This document shows positions 1-9,709 of a DNA stretch of 15,000 nt, one piece after another. Source of the DNA: Chondrilla cf. caribensis (taxonomy: Eukaryota > Porifera > Demospongiae > Chondrillida > Chondrillidae). Every line of letters starts with the position of its first letter. The first letter of the stretch is position 1. The notes under the pieces were generated by a model. That model was not told where the DNA came from. It made no database searches and saw only the letters and a program-made list of their open reading frames with translations. The translations under genes and the position numbers were made by a program. The stretch lies in NCBI GenBank assembly GCA_964020155.1, contig OZ026559.1:2474345-2489344 (forward strand), in the 5' to 3' direction.

Positions 1-224
1 TCCTAGCCATACCAACATATACATGGGTCATAACATGGTCGCGATGGCGTTGACGGTAGACATGTTTCTATTATTGCCGTTTGTTGTGTGAAGTGTTTCT
101 AGTCGTCTGTCTGGTCTGGCGCACTGTGAAATCTTTCTATAAATGGCCGCTGCATTGGTCGGTATCTACCATAGCATTTGTTGGTAAGGAGAGTTATCTG
201 AGTTCTGTCAATATTCTACAAACA

Positions 225-1635
225 ATGGCTGTTGCTATCTGCAATTCCTTCGAACATGCTTGTCTACAACGAGAGTCTTTGTTCTCTGTCGAGGTCCCTA
301 CCCACCAAAGGAGGTTGAAGATCCTTGGCAACTCATTCCAGTTCAATTGTGCAGGTAAGATTACAGTCTGTTCTTGAGAATTCGTTTAATCTTTCAGAGT
401 ACAATCTCGTAATTCTGCTGTGTTTGAGACCCACATCCACCCTATCACTTGTTCATTCGTCTCCTCTTCTATTTGACAGGCGCCAATTAGCTCTGACGCG
501 GCACACAGAAGTTCCTGCCTCTGTCGACCCGAACGAAAGAATTTATGGACGCTACAGTCCGTTTTTGTTTTTCCTTCGTCTCTTAGGTGAGCATTAGTTC
601 TACGCAATGTAGCACCAAAACCACGTATATGAAATGTCTATGATTATGGCATGGTACAATCACAGACCCTAGATAGCGCTATTTCTAGCTGTGATCGAAT
701 GAAAATATAACACGTTACATCTCTTCTTTTCCGCAGATGACCCGACCATTCAGACCTTTCTCTGGATGGACAGTTGCGCCATTTTAGCCGATAAGGTAGC
801 TATTCTGTTCTTAAAGTGTCCCGTATCATTCCAGTATAAGCACCTGCACCGACATGGGCCTACATGTGTGTGTCCATACAAACATAGCTGTTTTATATAA
901 ATTTAACTGGTTGCTAATTTTCTTCTTTCATTTCAGTATCTTTTGGCAATGGTCTATATTTACTTCAGAAGAGCACATCTTCAAAGCCACGAGTACACAA
1001 CATTGAACTTCTTCCTCGCTCTGTTAGTTTGGCACCCCATCCACATTGTGTTGTACTTGTTTAATTTTATCATACATTCATGTACACCCTGTACAGGTAC
1101 CTAGCCAATGACATGGAAGAAGATAAAGAAGACGAGAAATACGAAATCTTCCCATGGGCTATTGGTGAAGGTTGGAGGAGTTGTTTTACCAAATTTCTTC
1201 ATCTTCGTGATCAATTTTGGCAAAGAATGAATTATAGGTCATTTGTTGACAGAAGTGAATGTGAAGAGGTTTGTAATTTATGTCTATCTGTACATGCGTA
1301 TGTATGCATGTATTTGTGAATCACTATGTATGGATATATTGTTGTTTGAAAAAATGTGACTCATGGTACCTGTACCATACTGTATGCAGGGAACATCAAA
1401 ATTACAATCTGTGTATATGATCATGAAATCATGTCATGTTCTATAGGTATTAAACTTGTGTTCCAACCACCAATTGTGGTCTCGTATTCGACAGCCCCAT
1501 CATGGAGGTGCCAAGTGTTGCTATGATGACCACCCAGTTCGATATGAACGAACTGCCCCAACATTCTGTGAGCAATGTCATCTTTCTTGGACACATCTAA
1601 GGAGTGGATGTTCTCATGCGAATGCAGTATTATGA
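225..1635 (+). CDS. Speedy/RINGO family CDK activator (Speedy A-like), six exons
   Basis: Speedy/RINGO proteins bind CDK1/CDK2 and activate them without cyclin-type T-loop phosphorylation, in meiosis and the G1/S transition. Proposed exons: 225-354, 398-586, 737-795, 937-1022, 1097-1268 and 1447-1635 (stop TGA 1633-1635), giving about 274 residues with all phases consistent. The Speedy box starts near residue 106. Visible family blocks are [42 protein letters not shown] (split over two exons), [17 protein letters not shown] and [16 protein letters not shown]. The C-terminal tail has [11 protein letters not shown] and a CEQC pair, resembling the His-His and Cys-x-x-Cys positions after the box in vertebrate Speedy A (from memory). 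Introns 587-736, 796-936, 1023-1096 and 1269-1446 have good GT/AG ends and are confirmed by homology. The 5' end is uncertain. The ATG at 225 needs a 43 bp intron (355-397). An alternative acceptor at 479/480 shifts the upstream frame and leaves no ATG in that exon. Confidence is high for 480-1635 and low for the first exon. Confidence 0.88.
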
Positions 1636-2108
1636 ACATCTCATTATACAATTGCACATTGTGTACATGTGTATAATATACATATGCTCTTAACATTTTA
1701 TCTTTATTTCTTTTCCAACATATCTTTTTACATGCAAATTAACAACTCATTATTTATTATCCTGTGTTGACTTATTTGTGTCACATTTGTCACCTGTATA
1801 TATTATACTATGATAATTTTTATTGTTGACCCTCCAAAAGTTTTCTTATGTCTGCTACATAATGCAGATTGTACTTGTATGATATACAAAATTAATATTA
1901 TAAGTACGTAATCATTAATTTCATGGATAGATACACATCCAGTACATGTCTTTGATGATGTGCACTTAGTGCCTATCAGTTTACATTTGACGTCTTTTTC
2001 CCATGCAATTAAAAATTTAGACCTGGCTACAATACTCAATATTATACATCACTATATATTGTAATTATCATAATATCTCTATTAGCAATAGTATGCTGCA
2101 TGGTGTGT
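1604..2108 (+). repeat. Left arm of long inverted repeat (Speedy 3' end plus flank)
   Basis: This stretch matches the reverse complement of 14487-15000. The shared part starts in the last ten codons of the Speedy gene and runs through the 3' flank to the bases tggtgtgt at 2101-2108. By eye the inner 370 bp differ by about a dozen substitutions and several small indels, so substitution identity is near 95%. The 90 bp after the stop codon are more diverged. The arm probably extends further left, because its partner is cut off by the window end. The inner boundary falls just before the TG-rich array. Confidence 0.9.
2008..2013 (+). promoter_or_regulatory. Possible ATTAAA poly(A) signal for the Speedy gene
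   Basis: ATTAAA lies about 370 bp after the Speedy stop codon, inside the inverted-repeat arm. The same hexamer and its flanks are kept in the other arm (complement at 14585-14590). No AATAAA was seen between the stop and 2108. In DNA this AT-rich the match could be chance. Confidence 0.3.
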
Positions 2109-2135
2109 GCGTTTTGCGTATACATGTTCTCAGCC

Positions 2136-3067
2136 GGTGTTTGTGTGTGTGTGCATGTGTGTGTGTGTGCGTGTGCGTGTGCACGTGTGTGTGTGTGCGT
2201 GAGTGTGTGTGTGTATGTGTGCACACGAATGTGCATGTGTGTGTGTGTGTGTGCGCGCGCGCGTGTGCATGTGTGTGTGTGCGTGAATGTGTGTGTATGT
2301 GTGCACACGGGCGAATGTGCATGTGTGTGTGTGTGCGTGTGCGTGTGCACGTGTGTGTGTGCGTGAGTGTGTGTGTGCATGTGTGCGAACGGGCGAATGT
2401 GCATGTGTGTGTGTGCGTGCGCGTGTGCACGTGTGTGTGTGCGTGAGTGTGTGTGTATGTGTACGCACGGGCGAATGTGCATGTGTGTGTGTGCGTGTGC
2501 GTGTGCACGTGTGTGTGTGCGTGAGTGTGTATGTATGTGTGCACACGGGCGAATGTGCATGTGTGTGTGTGTGCGCACGCGTGTGCACGTGTGTGTGTGC
2601 GTGAGTGTGTGTGCGTGAGTGTGTATGTATGTGTGCGCACGGGCGAATGTGCATGTGTGTGTGTGTGCGCACGCGTGTGCACGTGTGTGTGTGCGTGAGT
2701 GTGTGTGTGTATGTGTGCGCATGAGCGAATGTGCATGTGTGTGTGTGTGCGCGCGCGTGTGCACGTGTGTGTGTGTGTGTGCGTGAGTGTGTGTGCGTGA
2801 GTGTGTGTGTGTATGTGTGCGCATGAGCGAATGTGCATGTGTGTGTGTGTGCGCGCGCGTGTGCACGTGTGTGTGTGTGTGCATGAGTGTGTGTGCGTGA
2901 GTGTGTGTGTGTATGTGTGCGCATGAGCGAATGTGCATGTGTGTGTGTGTGTGCGCACGAGCGAATGTGCATGTGTGTGTGTGTGTGCGCGCGTGTGCAC
3001 GTGTGTGTGTGTGTGTATGTGTGCGCATGAGCGAATGTGCATGTGTGTGTGTGCACGCACGTGTGCA

Positions 3068-3099
<32 letters not shown>

Positions 3100-3215
3100 C
3101 GCACGAGCGAATGTGCATGTGTGTGTGCGCGCGCGCGCGTGTGCACGTGTGTGAGTGTGTGTGCATGTGTGCGCATGAGCGAATGTGCATGTGTGTGTGT
3201 GCACGCACGTGTGCA

Positions 3216-3249
<34 letters not shown>

Positions 3250-3393
3250 CGCACAAGCGAATGTGTATGTGTGTGTGCGCGCGCGTGTGCACGTGTGTGT
3301 GTGTGTGTATGTGTGCGCATGAGCGAATGTGCATGTGTGTGCACGCGCGTGTGCATGTGTGTGTGTGTGTGTGTGTGCGCACGAGCGAATGTG

Positions 3394-3438
<45 letters not shown>

Positions 3439-3451
3439 ACGAGCGAATGTG

Positions 3452-3502
<51 letters not shown>

Positions 3503-3719
3503 ACGCGTGAATGTGCATGTGTGTGTGCGTGCGTGCGCGTATGCACGTGTTTGTGTGTGTGTGTGTATGTGTGTTTGTGCACACGAGCGAATGTGTATGT
3601 GTTTGTGTGTGCGCGCGTGTGAACGTGTATGTGTGTGTATGTGTGTGTGTGCGCACGCACGTATGTGCATGTGTGTGTGTGTGTGCGCGCGCGTGTGCAC
3701 GTATATGTGTGTGTGTGTT
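2136..3719. repeat. TG-rich compound minisatellite (about 1.6 kb)
   Basis: Nearly pure alternating purine-pyrimidine sequence: TG runs interrupted by CGCGCG/CACG and TATG. A block of the form gcgaatgtgcatgtg recurs about 19 times. Its GAAT positions are near 2227, 2313, 2395, 2473, 2551, 2645, 2727, 2829, 2929, 2963, 3033, 3109, 3181, 3259, 3325, 3387, 3445, 3509 and 3589. Spacing is mostly 58-102 bp, often 78. Units at the left read cacgggcgaat, those in the middle gcatgagcgaat and those at the right cacgagcgaat, so variants are grouped along the array. Pure TG tracts lengthen to the right. Long open frames on both strands (Cys-Val or His-Thr repeats) follow from the repeat and are not genes. 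Alternating TG/CG tracts favour Z-DNA. Confidence 0.95.
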
Positions 3720-4411
3720 TAAATGAGTGTATACGTGTTTGTTTATGTATGCCTTGGTGTGTGTTGTGTGTATACATGTATATTATATTATAAGACGTGT
3801 GTGTAATACGTATGTATGTATACATGCATGTATACCATTATTATTTACCATAATTTTGGCAGATTAACGAGTATTCATTGTACATATATGTATAATACAC
3901 AGAATAATATCATATATACGTATATTTATAAATATACGCATAATAATATTATACATACATAATTAATATGACAACTATATACGTAGATTTTTAAAACCAT
4001 TATTTTGAAAGCAATCACCCTCTGAATTTGGTAGACTGTTATTAGAGTACAGTTAAAGCAGTAAATTGACTTAACCTTTTTATGAACTTTTCCTTTTTGG
4101 CCCGGGCTGTTATTCTGGTTGGGGTTTACATATCATCACAGTATGTATACCACAATGCAAACGGATCTGTACTATTCAAATATATTATATTTAATATTCG
4201 TTTAATGTAAATGAAGTGTAAATCTACATTACAATATTATAATATGAATATATACTATAATGCTATAATAGTACTAATTGTACATGTACAATATAATATA
4301 CAGTACACATATTATGATGACTATAATTAATAGCTGTTACAGTAGATAAATTGCGTCATTGAATATCTCGACCTGAATCACTACGTTCTTGGTATCCCGG
4401 TGTGGAACAAT
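3720..4411. other. AT-rich spacer with small palindromes; no gene seen
   Basis: This spacer between the TG array and the signal-peptide exon is rich in TATA, ATAC and GTAT words. It contains short self-complementary stretches, including the perfect 16 bp palindrome attgtacatgtacaat at 4277-4292 and a tacatgcatgta core near 3820. No ORF or splice-bounded homology was found. It should hold the promoter of the downstream gene, but no specific element can be named. Confidence 0.5.
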
Positions 4412-4635
4412 ATGTTCGTCCTATCTTGGTCTGTGATGTTCTCCATTGCTGTCAATGTCTTCACTTCGGAAGAGAGAAAACAGGATCAAAGCATGAGTCT
4501 GTCCACCTTGAAAGACATCAAAGAGGCCTATTTCAGGGGAGACTACTATCCTACCGATGTGGAGAATTCAGTAATTGATCTTGATTCAATACATAGATTT
4601 CAGATTGGATTTCTTATGACTACAGGTTTTACCAG
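4412..4635 (+). CDS. Probable first coding exon with signal peptide, secreted or surface protein
   Basis: From the ATG at 4412 the frame reads MFVLSWSVMFSIAVNVFTS, a good N-terminal signal peptide, with likely cleavage near residues 17-19. A polar stretch follows (SEERKQDQSMSLSTLKDIKE, then FRGDYYPTDVENSVIDLD). The frame closes at a TGA at 4637. Two donors avoid it: CCAG|gtgaac after 4635, leaving phase 2, and ACAG|gtttta after 4625, leaving phase 1. Phase 1 is common after signal-peptide exons of extracellular proteins. I do not recognise the mature part. It may be the start of the NIDO/FN3 gene whose recognisable exons begin at 8023, but no connecting exons could be proven. It could equally be a separate or decayed gene. 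In-frame codons upstream of 4412 are also open back to about 4346. Confidence 0.45.
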
Positions 4636-5293
4636 GTGAACAATATCTATATCTCATACTAACTTGGATGACTACAAAAAGTGCTGTTACTCTGATGAAG
4701 ATGATGACAGTTGTCGTGTGGTCATTGTATTCCACTCTTCAGTATTCACAGTACTTTATCCACTACTTCTGCATTACTTCTCAACAACAAGGAATCTTTA
4801 TCTCATGTCATGAAAATATACCTACATGGAGTATGCTAGTAGGCATTCTGTTGGTGTGACATGCTGAAGCTTGCCTCCTGTTTGTGACAATTTACTACTG
4901 TGGATGTACGTACATATACTGTTGGGTATGTACTGGTGATTTGGGGCACAAATATGTACTAGGTAAGTTTGATTATTTTATGAAATAAGCAGTGTAAATA
5001 TGTACTTACATATGTTCATATAACATGCATGTAAAAATACTACTGTGCTTTCTGTGTATGCCCTACATATAGTAATACTGTACATAGACACCCTACAAAC
5101 CTTCCCATATGTTCCTTTGTGTTTCTGTAAACTGAATGTACAGAGACTGCTTCACTGGCCGAATTGATAAACACCAGTTTGCAACTACATTCAAACAAAT
5201 CCTATAAGAACATCAGGAAATGGTCAAAGCAGTTACACAAACGTATGCATGTGCACATGTACATACGTAAACATATACAGTATGTATGTTCAT
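4636..5293. other. Unresolved stretch, no supported gene
   Basis: Intron-like, with only weak coding hints. After 4662 one frame reads DDYKKCCYSDEDDDSCRVV and is open for about 50 codons, but it has no clear acceptor. A TACTAG|gtaagt donor at 4962 follows a short Cys-rich frame (YYCGCTYIYCWVC). Open frames this short are expected by chance, so neither is called an exon. Confidence 0.4.
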
Positions 5294-5549
5294 ATACCGT
5301 ATAGCGGGAAACTTTGGCAAGCATTAAATTTGGCAAATCAGTCCCCAGAATGAATTGGCGAGTTTTAAATTTGGTGGCATGACAAATTCCAGGAAGCGTG
5401 GGCGTGTGTATGCGCACAATGACCAAATCGTGCTGGATCGTCAGATTATGTCAGAATAAAATATGGCGGATTTTAAATTTGGTAATTTTCCATAAAATCG
5501 CCAATTCGCCAAATTAAAAACCTCACCAAAGTTTCCCGCTATACGGTAT
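5294..5549. mobile_element. MITE-like non-autonomous DNA transposon with 24 bp TIRs
   Basis: The left end at 5294-5317 (ataccgtatagcgggaaact and 4 more bases) is the exact reverse complement of 5526-5549. Imperfect complementarity continues inward through blocks such as taaatttgg and ttggcgaattgg, so most of the 256 bp can fold back. If the target site is TA, the element core is 5297-5546 and starts CCGTATAGCGGG. There is no transposase ORF inside. This fits a MITE mobilised in trans. A TA target duplication would fit Tc1/mariner-type families, but the family assignment is inference. Confidence 0.85.
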
Positions 5550-5593
5550 GTATGTACATATAAATACATATGAGACACAATTTACGTATGTAC

Positions 5594-7117
5594 CTGCAGT
5601 AAGGGGAAACTCTGAATTACCAATGGTTATTGAACTAGGTAGAGTTTCTAAAGCAGGAGGTACGTATGGATACTGTCTGGTCAACTGTAACCTTATTCGA
5701 GTAACACTCAATTTCCTACCATCATCTGAAGTAGATGCCGCAAATACTACCCAAAATGGATGATGCCTCTACAGGGTTAACAAGAACAATGCTAGTAACA
5801 CCAGTCGAACACCAGTTCAGTACACACATAGAGTTGAGAAATAGTTTCATAAACAGTATTGTAAACAATTAATAATGACAGCTGGGTGGGTATATATCTT
5901 TGTTCGTCTTCTTAAACACAGGACACGATACAATGCCACAACAAACGGCATTATCTCCACAAACAATATACATAACAGTCACCTTGTCATCAGTCACAAA
6001 GGCTGTGTCTACAGCAGATCCTTTTGATAGCCCAGTGTCGGGCTCAAATGCTATGCTAATGTCAACAGTGCTCCAAGAGTAACCTACACAGCAGAGTATA
6101 TGTACACAATACAGCAATAGCAAATGACACATGATACATGTATATATGTACGCACATAGGTATGTATGTATGTATGTACACATATAAGTATGTATGTATG
6201 CATGTATGTACGTATGTACTCAGCAAACAGAACAGTATTCAAGCTTGGTACTCAATGATATCATATATCAAAGGTACTACCCGGGCAATAACCTCAAAGT
6301 ACTCCCGGCATTTAACATTCCCAAAGCAGCCTTCAATGCAGGAGTAACCAGGAATTTACTGCTGATTTTTGTTGGATTGGATCATATTGATTATGATTTG
6401 TTAAGTATTAATGTTGGAATTATCACTAATATGTACGCACCTTGCTCTCCATTGCTTTTCATCCCTACACACAAGAAGTGTCCACTGGCGATCATGATAG
6501 TTGCAGAATCATTACTGATAAAAACTCGAGTGTCTATTACAAAGAAAGGAATAATTTTAGTCATGACACTTATGACATATTTCACGGTTTTGTATCAAAA
6601 GGTTGTAATCATGCAAGAACAACATACATAGCCTGTGCTCCTTATAATCACCTTGGACATACATACATGGTACTACAGTATTGATCAGTGGTAACAGAAG
6701 TTACAAAGAAACTTAAATAAGGTATTTCACAGACTAACATAAACCACACTGCAATGGATAGTGACTTGGTGGTACTGTATGCGATACAGATACTGGCATT
6801 CAACTTTTATCACACTGACTCAACATTCAATTCACATTCCCATATAAACATACTACATACGTACATTTACTACTGTTCTTCCTCCATTCTGTTGTAGACA
6901 TAGTAAGACAACTAAACATCCATACATCGAAAAACCTTTCAAGGTACGTAACAGTGCATGTTTGATAACGAGACACATCGGTGAAGTCGGTGTACTAGTA
7001 TTACCTGTGATGGCTGGAGTTGGTTTGATGCGTAGTTTAGATGAGCTATGACGATTAAGATACAAGTATGTAGATGGTTGTTGTTCAATAGGAAGGTCTA
7101 TCAGCCAAACTGCATTT
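5594..7117 (-). CDS. Candidate minus-strand exons of an unidentified extracellular-type protein
   Basis: Three splice-bounded open stretches on the minus strand join in compatible phase: 7117-7005, then 6533-6441, then 5725-5594. Acceptors are aaatttcag, tttgtaatag and tacttcag; donors are CACAG|gtaata, CAAG|gtgcgt and GCAG|gtacat. Both joins are phase 1 (G|AC and G|AT). Fragments read NAVWLIDLPIEQQPSTYLYL, DTRVFISNDSATIMIASGHF and DGRKLSVTRIRLQLTRQYPY, which look like beta-rich extracellular sequence. A fourth possibility starts at 6083 (YSWSTVDISIAFEPDTG). The SGHxxC run and the order of strands faintly recall IgGFc-binding N-terminal domains, but this is weak. Plus-strand frames are also open over parts of the region. 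No start, stop or complete gene is proposed. These could be chance frames or a decayed gene. Confidence 0.28.
6159..6219. repeat. Imperfect TATG tetranucleotide repeat
   Basis: Runs of tatg/gtat interrupted by cacatataag, with tacgta and gcatg variants. A simple-sequence tract of low complexity with no coding meaning. Confidence 0.8.
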
Positions 7118-8022
7118 CTGAAATTTTCATCAATTCATCAAGTAATGTCAACCAGTCTTGCCAACTCATACACATGAATGTGATCATCCCGTCCCCTAAA
7201 GTGTGCATTTTATATGCGATAGTCAAACTGATTCTGAAGTCATGTACTCTTAAAAGTACCAACTTTTACAACTACGTACCTTTTCTTCCCGCTCCAATCA
7301 CAACATATTGTTCTACAGCCGGAATGATAAGAGGAAGGATGTACATGTGTCTGTGTTAATGTTGAACATGACGGTTGTATGGTGCAAGTGTATGTATGTC
7401 GCCATCACAGCCAAGTGGACCATGCATGCTACCACTTCCACTAGTCTGACCCCCATACCCTATATCTCTAGCTCTAACCGAAATTAGCAACAGGGTTGTT
7501 TGTCACAAGTTTGTTGTTCAGATTGAGATCACACAGTATATACTCATCCAAAAGAGTGCAAATCACTAAATATAATAGAAAGGGTCATGACCATGATATG
7601 TTATCTTAGCATGATATTATATGCATAATTTGAAATATTTGGTTTTAATAATAATGAAAGTATAGGCTCTAATAAGTAAACATATAGCCAGCATGAAATA
7701 TTAGAGAATTTCCAGCAATTCTGTTCCAATGTTTTTTGAATTTGAATCACGATCAGTACACCATCAAACTATGATGTCCTCGTTTGTCTTTCGTAATTCA
7801 TTATCACTTGTATGTGGATGAGTGGATGGAACATAATATATATAATATTTATTATTATATGTGTGTATTACTGGTTGGTTATAAGACAATTCCACTGTGC
7901 TTGCTAGTGTACGGTCAATAATATCATATTCGCTGTACTTAATACCAATAGCAAACTGTGTATGCGTATGTGCTGTATTGTCTCTGCATGCTGCATTGTA
8001 ATTTAACACACTTCTCTTCCAG
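7118..8022. other. Unresolved stretch before the first clear NIDO/FN3-gene exon
   Basis: No exon could be supported here. The exon at 8023 begins with the last strand of an FN3 domain in phase 0, so an upstream exon with the first part of that domain is expected. I found none by eye. A minus-strand frame at about 7264-7345 (including AVEQYVVIGAGRK, followed by AAAAG|gtacgt) and a plus-strand frame at 7048-7359 are open but no longer than chance allows. The final 20 bp before 8023 form a good polypyrimidine tract and AG acceptor (cacttctcttccag). Confidence 0.4.
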
Positions 8023-9621
8023 GTATCCCTCCTCTCATCTATGATCAGAGGAAACACATCTGAAGTGTTTCAGTTCAACTGTCTTCCTGTCCCTGAACCT
8101 TGTGATTGCTCGTTCAGGAAAGAGGCATGTCTCAATCTGACTGAAGTTGGCTCTGGAGGATTCCCTCTATTTGGTAGAACAACTCATTTGTTCAGGGTAA
8201 GTATGTTCAATGTAATGGATTCTTGCTTGATTGGTAAGGTTGTTCTGTTTCGACCATTTTCCTTTAACCTTGTTCACCTTTAGGGAAGCATTACATCTGT
8301 TCTGGAAGCATATTTAGAAGACACATTTTCAGAATTCCCGTTTGCTGAATTTTACCCGTACTTTCTGGAAAATGCCAAGCGTGGTGGTGTCGGTTGCATG
8401 TATGTGAATTCTTCTGATCCTTTGAGTATTCTACCCGATCTTGAACAAGATATACAAAGTACTCCGAGTCTCTCTGGAGACTTCTCCGGCTTTTCTCCAT
8501 CTGAGGCTATAGTGTTCACTTTCAGGGACATTTTAACAGCAACACAGGTTAGGGAGACGTATATGGTTGACTAGTTCAATGAGACAATGGACAATAGTTA
8601 TTCAGTAATTTCAATTAGTGCACTAACTTCGAACCAATTGTCCATCCAGTACAATATCCAAGTGTGTACTTTGTGTTAGTTCATTGCATGGAGTCACTGT
8701 CCAATAGCAGCTACCATAATGCACACTGAACGCTGTATTTATACTTTCCACAGGTTGCAGCTGCAGCCAATAATACACTCTTCTTTGATAGTCTGAACAA
8801 TAGAGTGGATCCCCCAGTTCCTATCGGACCGGCAGATATTGATGCTGGACCACACAGTTACGACATAGTCCTCGCCACTGATGGTACAAACACATTCACC
8901 TTCTTCAGATACTTATCCCTCCCGTCTTCCCCACCAAGCAGCTTGGGGACCATTTCACAGGTTGGATTTGGTTACCAATTGCCAAGCGATCTCTCTCCCC
9001 AAGACGTTGTTACCTTTCTCGGCTCTAATGTACCACCTGGTGTTGATCCACTAAATTTACTCAATGCTACCAATTCTGTTGATGACGGTACTTTTGTGTT
9101 TCGAGTCGACCAGCTGTCCTGTTTCCACTGTTATTGTTAAGTGATGAATTCTTTCAATGAGATTGTGTATACTAACTATTGTAGTTTGTCTATTATTCCC
9201 TATTTGCCATCCAACGTAACACCTTCCACCTTCCATTGTTGTCATTTCTTCAGATGAACCGAGAAACTTTTCTGCCATTGACATTCAAGTGAACGAGGCC
9301 ACATTCTCTTTCACTGAAGAGTATTTTGATGATGTGGAAATGGAATACATTGTTGTGTGTGAAGGCCCTCCAGGGACCACTCCCTGTATGGTGAGCACCC
9401 AAGTGGAAGCTCCACTCGTGTCTGATCTCAATTCCCCACGATTTCAAGAGCTAGTGGCTAACTTCACTCCGGAGTACAGTTTGACAGTGACTGGACTATT
9501 AGGTGGAACCAACTACACCTGTACACTGACCAAGGTCTTTGACAACAATGAATTTGATGATGTACCATCACCTTCTATCGATATTACAACCCTAACTGAT
9601 AGTAAGTGTGTGTTATCTGCT

Positions 9622-9709
<88 letters not shown>

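Noticed and set aside
341..354. Similarity of FQFNC near 340 to the FQFNC of the FN3 exon at 8023
   Set aside because: It is only five residues, in a different gene context. The surrounding DNA does not align, so it is most likely coincidence.
2136..3719. The regular repeat-spacer look of the TG array as a CRISPR-like array
   Set aside because: The spacers are themselves TG repeats of varying length, there are no unique spacers or cas genes, and the window is eukaryotic.
2042..3825. Very long open frames (over 500 codons) on both strands giving His-Thr and Cys-Val repeats
   Set aside because: They follow from the TG/CA repeat, which cannot make stop codons in most frames. They are open on both strands and several frames at once and have no homology beyond the repeat.
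6194..6631. A 145-codon plus-strand open frame
   Set aside because: It starts in the TATG repeat, resembles no known family and has no splice-supported partner. Frames of this length are expected occasionally by chance in 15 kb of six-frame AT-rich DNA.
7048..7359. A 103-codon plus-strand open frame
   Set aside because: No domain is recognised. Part of it overlaps a splice-bounded minus-strand candidate, and its length is within chance expectation.
7764..8057. A 97-codon minus-strand open frame with a His-Thr segment
   Set aside because: It overlaps the start of the clear NIDO/FN3 exon on the other strand. The remainder is low complexity and lacks convincing splice sites.
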